In this document: positions 19,224 to 26,342 of the stretch, piece by piece
Numbering within the stretch: position 1 is the stretch's first letter
Layout of the letters: every line of letters begins with the position of its first letter
Assembly: GCA_019242475.1 (NCBI GenBank)
Contig: JAFAVK010000090.1
Location: 1-53,176 of the forward strand
DNA from: Acidobacteriota bacterium
GTDB taxonomy: Bacteria > Acidobacteriota > Blastocatellia > Pyrinomonadales > Pyrinomonadaceae
Direction of reading: 5' to 3'
DNA length: 53,176 bases
Program-made: the position numbers and the translations under genes
Notes under the pieces: generated by a model
What the model was told of the DNA's origin: nothing
Databases searched by the model: none
What the model saw: the letters and a program-made list of their open reading frames with translations, nothing else

Positions 19224-19371
19224 TCGCCGGGAGCGCGGGCATCCCTGCCCGCCATGAGCGCGATAGCGCGAAGACGCAGAGACTTTATGTCTCAAGGTTG
19301 AGAGATGACGGATGACGGCTAAGCGTGCTCGGGCACGCTTTGGCGGGCAGGGATGCCCGCGCTCCCGGCGA
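19224..19371. repeat. Perfect 31-bp inverted repeat between the CRTAC1 paralogues
   Basis: Positions 19224-19254 and 19341-19371 are exact reverse complements (31 of 31), each containing GCGGGCATCCCTGCCCGCC, which is itself partly palindromic. The 86 bases between hold an AAGCGTGC / GCACGCTT hairpin. This looks like a REP/BIME-like or MITE-like intergenic element. Confidence 0.85.
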
Positions 19372-19519
19372 CGCGCGGTATCATTATTGTGCGTCTCCCC
19401 TCAAACTTTCGATTGATGACAACGAAGCTCTCATCCATCATCATGCCCCGGTCAGGCGGCACCGGCCCGTTCGCGGTTCGCACCCTGTAACCCTTAAAAA
19501 GTTTTCCGAAGTCACACAG

Positions 19520-21385
19520 ATGAAAAGTCATCCCCTTTCCCCCCGCGCCCGGCGCGCGCTCGCGCTGCTCGCCGCCTTGACGCTCTGCCCGACACTTTCC
19601 AGAGCGCAGACCGCGCAGCAGAAGCCGCAGGGCGGCATGGGCGTCAACACCGGCTCGGTGCTCGTCTCGGGCGCGCGCCGCACCGCCGGCATCACCGACC
19701 CGAAGGCGCCCGTCGTCTTCGAGGACGTGACGGCGCGCACGGCCCTCGCGCAGTTCAAGAACACGACCGGGACGAAGCAGAAGGACTACATCGTCGAGTG
19801 CGTCTCGGGCGGCGTCGCCGTCTTCGACTACGACAACGACGGCCTGCCCGACATCTACATCCTCAACGGCTCGACCATCGCCGCCGAGCAGGGCAAGGAG
19901 AAGGCGCCGCGCGCCGCGCTCTTCCACAACCTCGGCAACTGGAAGTTCGAAGACGTGACGGAGAAGGCCGGCGTCTCGAACGACCGCTGGGGCATGGGCG
20001 TGGCCGTCGGCGACTACGACAACGACGGCTACGCGGACATGTTCGTCGGCAACTTCGGCACGTCGCGCCTCTACCACAACAACGGCAACGGGACGTTCAC
20101 CGACGTGGCGCCGAAGCTGGGCGTCGCGCGCAAGGGCTGGTCAACGGGCGCGAGCTTCGGCGATTACGACAACGACGGGCGGCTCGACCTCTTCGTCCCC
20201 GGCTACGTCGCGCTCGACCTTGAGAACCTGCCGCCGTCGCCTTCGGACGCGGCCAAGCCCGGACAGATCGGGCAGAACTTCTGCCAGTTCCGCGGCGTCA
20301 CCGTCATGTGCGGCCCGCGCGGCCTGAAGGGCGACACCGACACGCTCTACCACCAGAAGGCGGACGGCACCTTCGAGGACGTGAGCGAGAAGGCGGGAGT
20401 CAACGACCCGCAGCGCTACTACGGCTTCACCTCGGCGTGGGTACACGCGGACGACGACAATTTGCTCGACCTCGTCGTCGTCAACGACTCGACGCCGAAA
20501 CAGCTCTACATCAACAAGGGCAACGGCACGTTCGAGGAGGTCGGCTACCCTTCGGGCATGGCCTTGAACGAGAACGGGCGCGAGCAGGCGGGGATGGGGC
20601 TCGCCGTCGGCGACTACGACAACGACGGCCGCCTCGATTTCCACATCACGAACTTCTCCGACGACTCGAACACGCTCTACCACAACGACGGCGAGGGCAA
20701 CTTCACCGACGTGACCTTCCAGGCGGGCCTCGGCGAGCCGACGATCCCCTTCCTCGGCTGGGGCACAGCGTTCTTAGACTACGACGCCGACGGCTGGAAG
20801 GACGTGGTCGTCGCCAACGGCCACGTCTACCCGGCCGTGGACAGCCAGCAGTGGGGCACCTCCTACGCCCAACAGCTCCTGCTCTTCCGCAACAACCCGC
20901 ACCCCGATGCCAGACAGGCCGAGCGCGGCGCGCGCCAGTTCCAGCGCGTCGGCGCAGCCCCCGGCTCGGGGCTCGCCGAAGCCTGGCCGAGCCGCGGCCT
21001 CGCCGTCGCAGACTTCGACGGGGACGGCCGCCTCGACCTCGTCGTCAGCAACATCGACACCTACCCGGCGCTGCTCCGCAACGTGACGGAGACGAAGAAC
21101 CACTGGCTGCGGCTCCGCCTCGTCGGCGACCCCGCGAAGAAGAGCCCGCGCGACGCGACCGGCGCGGTCGTTTTCGTGACGACGGGCAAGATGCGCCAGC
21201 GCGGAGACGTGATTAGCGGCGGCAGCTTCGCCTCCCAGAACGACCCCTGCCTCTACTTCGGCCTCGGCGCGGCGGCCAAAGTTGACAAGCTCGAAGTCCG
21301 CTGGCCCGACGGCTCCGCCGAGACCTTCGACGTGCCGGCGGTGGACAAGACGCTTACACTCACCGAAGGCAAGGGCTTGAAGTAG
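19520..21385 (+). CDS. CRTAC1-like FG-GAP/ASPIC-UnbV exported protein (second copy)
   Basis: 621 residues with the same layout as its upstream neighbour: signal peptide (cleavage near LSRAQ), repeated calcium loops (FDYDNDGLPDIYI, GDYDNDGYADMFVG, GDYDNDGRLDLFV, GDYDNDGRLDFHIT, LDYDADGWKDVVV, ADFDGDGRLDLVVS), and a C-terminal ASPIC/UnbV domain (NHWLRLRLVG to LEVRWPDGSAE), ending in KTLTLTEGKGLK. An extra segment (about 460-490, QWGTSYAQQLLLFRNN) distinguishes it from the first copy. Tandem duplication is inferred. Start ATG 19520 gives a good signal peptide; a longer frame to 19325 would begin inside the inverted repeat. Confidence 0.9.
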   Translation: MKSHPLSPRARRALALLAALTLCPTLSRAQTAQQKPQGGMGVNTGSVLVSGARRTAGITDPKAPVVFEDVTARTALAQFKNTTGTKQKDYIVECVSGGVAVFDYDNDGLPDIYILNGSTIAAEQGKEKAPRAALFHNLGNWKFEDVTEKAGVSNDRWGMGVAVGDYDNDGYADMFVGNFGTSRLYHNNGNGTFTDVAPKLGVARKGWSTGASFGDYDNDGRLDLFVPGYVALDLENLPPSPSDAAKPGQIGQNFCQFRGVTVMCGPRGLKGDTDTLYHQKADGTFEDVSEKAGVNDPQRYYGFTSAWVHADDDNLLDLVVVNDSTPKQLYINKGNGTFEEVGYPSGMALNENGREQAGMGLAVGDYDNDGRLDFHITNFSDDSNTLYHNDGEGNFTDVTFQAGLGEPTIPFLGWGTAFLDYDADGWKDVVVANGHVYPAVDSQQWGTSYAQQLLLFRNNPHPDARQAERGARQFQRVGAAPGSGLAEAWPSRGLAVADFDGDGRLDLVVSNIDTYPALLRNVTETKNHWLRLRLVGDPAKKSPRDATGAVVFVTTGKMRQRGDVISGGSFASQNDPCLYFGLGAAAKVDKLEVRWPDGSAETFDVPAVDKTLTLTEGKGLK

Positions 21386-21459
21386 GGGGACAAAGCCGCG
21401 AAAGCGCGCCAAATTCTCGCTCCCGCGCCCCGCAAACCGCTTTCCCCAGGGAAACAGGG

Positions 21460-21740
21460 GCCTCCCGCATCGGAAAAGATGGCTCGCGCAGCAAAAAAGA
21501 TAGCTCGCGCAGGAAAACAGACGCCTCGCGCAATGAAACAGACGCCTCGCGCAACCGTACAGATGCCTCGCGCAATGAATCAGGAGCCTCGCGCAGCCGT
21601 AGAGATGCCTCGCGCAGTCGTACAGACGCCTCGCGCAGTCGTAGAGACGCCTCGCGCAAAGAAACAGACGCCTCGCGCAATGAAAAACATGGCTCGCGCA
21701 GCGGTACAGACGCCTCGCGCAGCGTAACAGACGCCTTCCC
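21460..21740. repeat. 21-bp minisatellite, 13 units
   Basis: A core of about nine bases, CCTCGCGCA (GCTCGCGCA in some units), recurs exactly every 21 bases from 21461 to about 21722, with a variable middle and a conserved ACAGA-type tail. There is no length variation between units. Because 21 is a multiple of three, no unit contains a stop and several frames stay open: the plus frame 21479-21727 repeats PRAxxQT, and the minus frame 21360-21680 repeats LREASVx. No good ribosome binding site is seen for either, so translation is unproven. With the flanks it fills the 530-base gap between the second CRTAC1-like gene and the next gene. Confidence 0.93.
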
Positions 21741-21773
21741 CCGCGCCCCAGCGCGCCCCCCTTACAAAAACTC

Positions 21774-21801
21774 TTGCAGAATAGGCCGAATTGAATATAA
21801 T
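21774..21801 (+). promoter_or_regulatory. Sigma70-like promoter of the 21.9-kb hypothetical gene
   Basis: TTGCAG at 21774-21779 and a perfect TATAAT at 21796-21801, 16 bases apart, in an AT-rich patch just after the minisatellite. The leader would be about 110 bases. Confidence 0.6.
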
Positions 21802-21916
21802 TGGCGGCCTCAACTGACAAGGTTTCGGGTCGCACCTTCAAAGGGACGGGAGGAGCCGCCACCCTCCAGCCTCAAAACCTCAACCCCTCGCACCTTCCAT
21901 TGGAAAGGAGTTCTCC

Positions 21917-22606
21917 ATGAAAACACTCGAAACGAAACGGATGGAGATGTGTATCCGCGTCTGTGAGAGCCGGCCGGAATTCCCCCTGGCGGGGGCCGAT
22001 GACGCGCCCGGGGCGGACTCGTTCGACAAACTCGGTCTGGCCGTCGAGCGGATCAGGTCGGCATCCTACGAACAGTCGAGGGCACAGAGCGCCCTGCGCG
22101 AGAATTCCACCAAAGTCGATGCCACGCGCGCAGAGTTGGAGAGGCAGTTGGAGGCCATCAGGAGGACGGTGCGCGTCACGGGACTCCCCGGCCTCGAAAA
22201 TAAGTTCCTCCCGGCGCGCAACGTCAACGACCAGGGGCTTATCACGCTGGCGCGCACGTATGGGAACGACGCCTTCCCCATCAAGGCGGATTTAATCAAG
22301 CGGGCCTTAGGCGCAGACTTCATCAACGACCTCGCAGTGGCGGCACAAGCCTTCGACGAGGCCATCAAAGAGCGGCCGCGTCTTTTAAACAAGCAGAGTG
22401 AAGCCACGACGGAACTCGACAGCCAGATTGATGACGCGCTGCGCATCGTGCGCGAGCTAGGCGTCATCGTGAGCAACGTCTACGCCAACGACCCCACGAA
22501 ACTCGCCCTCTGGGAGACTGTCTCGCACGTCGAGAAGGCCGGCCGTCGTCACGGCGCGGGCGACGACGACAACAACAACCAACCCCCTCCGCCCGCCCAA
22601 AGCTGA
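21917..22606 (+). CDS. Coiled-coil hypothetical protein
   Basis: 229 residues, no signal peptide or membrane helix. Mostly helical: a region around 40-90 (DKLGLAVERIRSASYEQSRA, then ATRAELERQLEAIRRTV) is a likely coiled coil, as is 160-190 (SEATTELDSQIDDALRIVRE). A Pro/Asn/Asp-rich tail (DDDNNNQPPPP) ends the protein. AAAGGAG lies eight bases ahead of the ATG and a TATAAT promoter is upstream, so expression is likely. I recognise no family; a cytoplasmic structural or scaffold role is only a guess. Confidence 0.75.
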   Translation: MKTLETKRMEMCIRVCESRPEFPLAGADDAPGADSFDKLGLAVERIRSASYEQSRAQSALRENSTKVDATRAELERQLEAIRRTVRVTGLPGLENKFLPARNVNDQGLITLARTYGNDAFPIKADLIKRALGADFINDLAVAAQAFDEAIKERPRLLNKQSEATTELDSQIDDALRIVRELGVIVSNVYANDPTKLALWETVSHVEKAGRRHGAGDDDNNNQPPPPAQS

Positions 22607-22774
22607 CACACCCCCACCGGGGCGGCCCAACCCGCCGCCCCAACTTCTCCCACACGCCCGCACAGGCGTAATCTCTGGCCGCTTGCAGTACGTCTAAGAT
22701 ATGTTGGGCGCTAGTCTTTAATCGGCGACGTAGTGTTAAAATATCGGTCGAGATAGGTACTCAAGGAGGCAGTA

Positions 22775-22924
22775 ATGGCGAAAAGGTTGAGGGATTTGAA
22801 AGAACTTAAGATCGAGCGCCCACCGAGGGTCAAGCTCTCGGCCAAAGAGTCGCTAAAGCGGACGCAGGAGTTTGATAAGCGAAAGGAGCGCCTCGTTGCC
22901 GCTATCCGAAAGAGCAAGGGTTGA
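22775..22924 (+). CDS. 49-residue basic protein, first gene of an overlapping pair
   Basis: A short frame with a strong AAGGAGG seven bases upstream. The product is basic and helical (MAKRLRDLKELKIERPPRV, then SAKESLKRTQEFDKRKERL and AAIRKSKG). It ends inside the start region of the next gene (29-base overlap), the usual layout of translationally coupled small-protein pairs such as toxin-antitoxin or inhibitor cassettes. Nothing in the sequence proves DNA binding. Function unknown. Confidence 0.68.
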   Translation: MAKRLRDLKELKIERPPRVKLSAKESLKRTQEFDKRKERLVAAIRKSKG

Positions 22925-23228
22925 AGTGTACCTGCCTGACCTGCCGCGCGCCGCTTACCAGACCTTGCTGAACGAGTTGGCGGAAGAATTCACCTACACC
23001 TTCGGCGGCTGCACGATCATCCGCGGGCTTGACGGCAGCTACCTCTCGCAGGCTGGCTCGCAGATTCAGGACCGAATCAACCTCATTTACACAGACACGC
23101 CGTATGCGTTTGAAGAACACTTCGAGGTCGTCTCGGCATATGCCGAAAAGCTCAAGGCCGCCGTTGATGCCGCGCTAGAGGAAGAGGCAGTCCTGATTAC
23201 GGCGGCTAAGATTTACCACGCCGAATAA
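22896..23228 (+). CDS. 110-residue protein, second gene of the overlapping pair
   Basis: The TTG at 22896 has AAAGGAG eight bases upstream, inside the first gene. The soluble product has a distinctive central block, EEFTYTFGGCTIIRGLDGSY, then QDRINLIYTDTPYAFEEHFE and a helical C-terminus ending AAKIYHAE. It looks like a compact alpha/beta fold. I recognise no characterised family. The overlapping start and coupling suggest it works with the 49-residue protein. Neither has nuclease or kinase motifs that I can see. Confidence 0.72.
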   Translation: MPLSERARVEVYLPDLPRAAYQTLLNELAEEFTYTFGGCTIIRGLDGSYLSQAGSQIQDRINLIYTDTPYAFEEHFEVVSAYAEKLKAAVDAALEEEAVLITAAKIYHAE

Positions 23229-23285
23229 ACCATCCTCGCCGCACCCAAAAACGGCATGCACCCAACCGCCGACACAACGCTTCTC

Positions 23286-23366
23286 ATGAAAATCGAATTG
23301 CTCGGGGCGGCGGGTGATGCCGGGCGGAAGACACTCACGCTCGCCGAGGGCAAGGGCGTAAAATGA
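23286..23366 (+). pseudogene. Possible remnant of a CRTAC1-like gene 3' end
   Basis: A 26-codon frame ends RKTLTLAEGKGVK before its stop, almost identical to the end of the second CRTAC1-like protein (DKTLTLTEGKGLK). The upstream residues no longer match. This suggests the tail of a third copy that has otherwise been lost. No ribosome binding site is visible. Confidence 0.45.
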
Positions 23367-23405
23367 GGGGCGCTAGTTCATCAAGGGTTGCGGAGGGGAA
23401 TTGAG

Positions 23406-23585
23406 TTGACGCTCGACATCACGGAAGAGGAGAGGGACTACCTGCTCGAACTCCTTGAGGCGAAGCGGTCGGAGATGCTCCACGAGCTGCACCACACCGA
23501 CACGCTCGACTACAAAGAGATGCTGCGGCGGAGGATGGCGCTGGCCGAGGGGCTCCGCTCGAAGGTCGAGGGCGCGGGCCGCTAG
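23406..23585 (+). CDS. 59-residue acidic helical protein
   Basis: The TTG start at 23406 has GGAGGGG seven bases upstream. The product is helical and highly charged (DITEEERDYLLELLEAKRSE, then MLHELHHTDTLDYKEML), resembling short bacterial hypothetical proteins of about 60 residues. Function unknown. A terminator hairpin follows 34 bases later. Confidence 0.6.
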   Translation: MTLDITEEERDYLLELLEAKRSEMLHELHHTDTLDYKEMLRRRMALAEGLRSKVEGAGR

Positions 23586-23610
23586 GGCAGGCCGGAGCGG
23601 TTTGAGGAGA

Positions 23611-23651
23611 AAATTAAAAGGGCGGCGGTCTGGATGTCCAAACCGCCGCCC
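23611..23651. terminator. Bidirectional terminator hairpin
   Basis: A 10-bp GC stem (GGGCGGCGGT / ACCGCCGCCC, 12-base loop). Read on the minus strand it is followed by TTTTAATTTT, a good intrinsic terminator; on the plus strand only by CTCTTCT. Confidence 0.75.
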
Positions 23652-23662
23652 CTCTTCTCACG

Positions 23663-23790
23663 ATCTCAAGGGGTCGTGAGGCCGCGTCACTGTCCTCACC
23701 CCAGCAACGCGTAGGCGGATACGTTCAGCACCCGCCCTGGTTGAGGCGGCTTATATCACACCTCTGCACCCGCCTCAAGAACTTTTTTTG
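23663..23790 (+). ncRNA. Candidate structured noncoding RNA with its own terminator
   Basis: A 214-base gap holds three short hairpins (GTGAGG / CCTCAC; CGTA / TACG; GGCGG / CCGCC), then a 9-bp stem TTGAGGCGG (23741-23749) / CCGCCTCAA (23770-23778) followed by GAAC and seven T residues (23782-23788). On the plus strand this is a complete intrinsic terminator, yet no plus-strand gene ends here and the preceding gene already has a terminator. A small RNA is therefore likely. No match to tRNA, tmRNA or SRP RNA signatures is visible. Confidence 0.35.
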
Positions 23791-23799
23791 CAGCACCCC

Positions 23800-24963
23800 T
23801 CAGAGAAGCGACGGGCCGGCGTTCGGCTCGCCTTCGGCGAAGCGGGAGGGGCGGAGGGCGTGAGCGTCTAAGGCGTGTGCACGGCCGTCGAGGATGATTT
23901 CGGCGAGGAGCTGGCCGAGGGCGGGGGCGTGCATGACGCCGTGGCCGGAGGAGCCGTCGGCGAGGTAGAGGTCTTCGAAGCCTTCGGCGCGGCCGAGGAT
24001 GGCGTGGCGGTCGGGCGACATCTCGTAGAGCCCGGCCCAGCAGGCCGCGCGGTCTATCTCGGCCCCGCGCAGGCAGGGTACGCGCGCGTGCGCTTTCGAC
24101 ACGACGGTCTTCAACCACCCTTCATCCACGCCCGTCTCGAAGGGGTCTGCCACGCGCGGCACGTCCGGCCAGAGCAACAGCACGCGCCCTTCGCGCACGC
24201 GCAGGTGAAAGCCGTCGCCGGCGTAGATGGTCATCGGCATGGCTTCGGGCAGTTGGTCGAAGGGGCGCGTGATTGCGACCTGCCTGCGCAGCGGCGTGAC
24301 GGGAACTTCCGCCCCGACGAGGCGCCCGACCTCGCCCGCCCACGCGCCCGCCGCGTTGACGAACGCGCCCGCCGAGACTTCGCCCGCGGTCGTCAACAAC
24401 GTCCCCGTTTTCCCTCCCACGCCCGCCCGCGCGCCTTCGACCGCGACGCCGTAGAGGAAGCGCGCGCCCAGACGCGCCGCCGCCGACGTGTAGCCGCGCA
24501 GGATTTCCAAAGGCCGTATGAAGCCGTCCGAAGGGCTGTAGACCCCGCCCGCCACGCCTTCGAGATTCAACGCGGGGTTCAGCCGCGCGGCCTCTTCGAC
24601 GCCGACCACGCGCGCCTCGGAGAGCCCGCACTCGCGCTGCACCGCCTGCGCCGAGACAAGCTCTTGCAACTCCCCTTCATTCCCCACGACGAAGAGGTAC
24701 CCGGCCTGCCGGAAGCCCGGATCGACGCCCGTCTCCTCCTCAAACCGCAAAAGCTTCTCGCGCGACAGCAGCGAGAGCCGAACGTTAACCCGCGTGCCGA
24801 ACTGCGCGCGGAAGCCGCCCGTCGCGCGCCCCGTGCTCCCCTCGCCCGGCCGCGCCCCGCGCTCCAGCACCAGCACGTCGCGCACGCCCCGCGCCGCCAG
24901 GTGGTACGCCACGCTCGCGCCGATGACTCCGCCGCCGATGATGACAACGCCTGCCGTCTGCAT
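23800..24963 (-). CDS. FAD-dependent D-amino acid/sarcosine oxidase-like oxidoreductase
   Basis: 387 residues. The N-terminal dinucleotide motif VVIIGGGVIGASVAYHLAARG, the DAO-family FVNAAGAWAGEVGRLVGA, the RRQVAITRP strand and the C-terminal GSSGHGVMHAPALGQLLAE place it in the FAD-dependent DAO superfamily (sarcosine oxidase beta, glycine oxidase, proline dehydrogenase beta). It should oxidise a secondary or primary amine. The exact substrate is not deducible. The first part of the gap to the ROK gene holds a heptamer inverted repeat. Confidence 0.88.
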   Translation of the reverse strand: MQTAGVVIIGGGVIGASVAYHLAARGVRDVLVLERGARPGEGSTGRATGGFRAQFGTRVNVRLSLLSREKLLRFEEETGVDPGFRQAGYLFVVGNEGELQELVSAQAVQRECGLSEARVVGVEEAARLNPALNLEGVAGGVYSPSDGFIRPLEILRGYTSAAARLGARFLYGVAVEGARAGVGGKTGTLLTTAGEVSAGAFVNAAGAWAGEVGRLVGAEVPVTPLRRQVAITRPFDQLPEAMPMTIYAGDGFHLRVREGRVLLLWPDVPRVADPFETGVDEGWLKTVVSKAHARVPCLRGAEIDRAACWAGLYEMSPDRHAILGRAEGFEDLYLADGSSGHGVMHAPALGQLLAEIILDGRAHALDAHALRPSRFAEGEPNAGPSLL

Positions 24964-24970
24964 AAGGAAT

Positions 24971-25057
24971 CAGTAGGCAGTAGGCAGTCGCTCCGCGTCG
25001 CGGACGTTGAAGGTTTAAATCGGAATTCCCGACAGCAGTGTCTTCAACTGCCTACTG
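24971..25057. repeat. Heptamer inverted repeat between the FAD oxidase and the ROK gene
   Basis: CAGTAGGCAGTAGGCAGT (period seven) at 24971-24988, and the inverted ACTGCCTACTG at 25047-25057. The two arms enclose an unrelated 58-base segment. The same CAGTAGG word recurs at 29.1-29.3 kb. Confidence 0.8.
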
Positions 25058-25060
25058 CTT

Positions 25061-26245
25061 TCAAGCTTCCGCCAGCCCGAACTTGCTCGCCAGGACGAGG
25101 CTGAGCGAGCCCATGAGCGTCGGCTCGCTCAGGGTCGAGGCGACGATGCGGGCGGAGGGGAGGCCGCGGCGTATGCTGCGCTGGATGGTCTCTTCGAGCG
25201 AGGGCGCGATGATGGGCCAGGCGCGCGTGATCTGGCCGCCGACGACCACCGTCTCGGGCGAGAGCCCTACGATGAGGTTCGAGATGCCGATGCCGAGGTA
25301 GTGCGCCGTCTCGGTCAGCGCGTCGATGGCCGCCTGCTCGCCGCCGAGCGCGCGCTCGACGACCTCGCCGAAAGGGGCGTGCGCGCCCTTGCCCGAGTTG
25401 GCGGCGTAGCGCGCGACGGCCGCGCGCTCCGAGGCGAACGCCTCCCAGCAGTCGCGGTTGCCGCACGAGCAGGCGACGGGCGCGCCCTGCCCGACGATCA
25501 TGTGGCCGAACTCGCCCGCCGCCCCGCGCTCGCCGCGATAAATCTGTCCGTCGAAGACGATGCCGGTGCCGATGCCCTCGGCGATGAGCGCGAGGATGAA
25601 GTCGCGCGCCCCGCTCACCTCGGGCCGCCCGAACCAAAGCTCCGCGAGCGCCGCGGCGTTGGCGTCGTTGTCCACGAAAGCCTTGAGCCCGGTCGCCCGC
25701 CCGATCTCCTCGGCGATGGGCCAGTCGCGCCAGCGGAAGAAGGGGATGTAGATGGCGCGCCCCGTCCCCGTGTCCACGAGCCCCGGCAGGCTCACGCCGA
25801 CGCCGGCGATGGCGCCCTGGTGTTGACGGCCGGCGATGTCGCGCAGGCGCTCGATAACGTGCGCGGCCAGCTCTTCGGGGCGCGGGCTATTCTCGAAGCG
25901 CTCGCGCGCGACGACGCGGCCGACGAGGTCGCTCGCGGCGATGGTGGTCGCCGAGGGCGTGATGTCGATGCCGATGGCGGTCGCGCCCGCCGCGCGCAGC
26001 CTCAAGAGCGTCGGCCGCCGGCCGCCGGTCGAAGCGCCCGCGCCGATCTCCTCGATGAGCCCCTCGTCCTTCAGCTCCTCGACGATGGTCGAGACGGTCG
26101 AGCGTTGCAACTCGGTCGAGCGCGCGATCTCGGCGCGCGAGATGGGCTCGCGGTCGCGGATGTAGTTGAGGACGAACTGCCGGTTGATGTCCCTGATCGT
26201 GGACGACCGCGCGGCCTGCGCCTTCGTGAGATCGATGCGTCGCAT
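25061..26245 (-). CDS. ROK-family transcriptional regulator / sugar kinase
   Basis: 395 residues. A winged helix-turn-helix (about 20-80: INRQFVLNYIRDREPISRAE, IARSTELQRSTVSTIVEEL) precedes a ROK ATPase domain with DNDANAAALAELWFG (about 205-219), the zinc motif CSCGNRDCWE and a VVGGQITRA segment. The fusion of HTH and ROK is typical of sugar-responsive repressors of the NagC/XylR type. The longer frame to 26278 is rejected because those residues come from a heptamer repeat; ATG 26245 starts MRRIDLTKAQ. Its targets may be neighbours, but no operator is identified. Confidence 0.88.
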   Translation of the reverse strand: MRRIDLTKAQAARSSTIRDINRQFVLNYIRDREPISRAEIARSTELQRSTVSTIVEELKDEGLIEEIGAGASTGGRRPTLLRLRAAGATAIGIDITPSATTIAASDLVGRVVARERFENSPRPEELAAHVIERLRDIAGRQHQGAIAGVGVSLPGLVDTGTGRAIYIPFFRWRDWPIAEEIGRATGLKAFVDNDANAAALAELWFGRPEVSGARDFILALIAEGIGTGIVFDGQIYRGERGAAGEFGHMIVGQGAPVACSCGNRDCWEAFASERAAVARYAANSGKGAHAPFGEVVERALGGEQAAIDALTETAHYLGIGISNLIVGLSPETVVVGGQITRAWPIIAPSLEETIQRSIRRGLPSARIVASTLSEPTLMGSLSLVLASKFGLAEA

Positions 26246-26254
26246 AGAAAAGGA

Positions 26255-26335
26255 AGTGATGAGCGATGAGTGATGCATGATGAAGAAGAGACGGCGTGCT
26301 CCTTATTCATCATGCATCACTCATCGCTCATCACT
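26255..26335. repeat. Heptamer tandem repeat forming a 30-bp perfect hairpin
   Basis: AGTGATGAGCGATGAGTGAT and its continuation (26255-26284) and its exact reverse complement (26306-26335) are separated by a 21-base loop. Units are GATGAGC, GATGAGT, GATGCAT, GATGAA (period seven). Lies between the ROK gene and the cytochrome gene. Confidence 0.92.
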
Positions 26336-26342
26336 CTATACC

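Noticed and set aside
21479..21727. 82-codon plus-strand frame in the minisatellite
   Set aside because: The repeat keeps all frames open on both strands and no ribosome binding site precedes it, so it is recorded as a repeat rather than a gene.
21460..21740. CRISPR array
   Set aside because: Period is only 21 bases with no unique spacers of 25-45 bases and no cas genes nearby, so it is a minisatellite.
23663..23790. Signal recognition particle RNA
   Set aside because: The GGAAG tetraloop and CAGCAG-type sequences of the SRP core are not found on either strand.
26246..26278. N-terminal extension of the ROK regulator
   Set aside because: The 11 additional residues (MHHSSLITSFS) are encoded by the heptamer repeat and are not part of the family.
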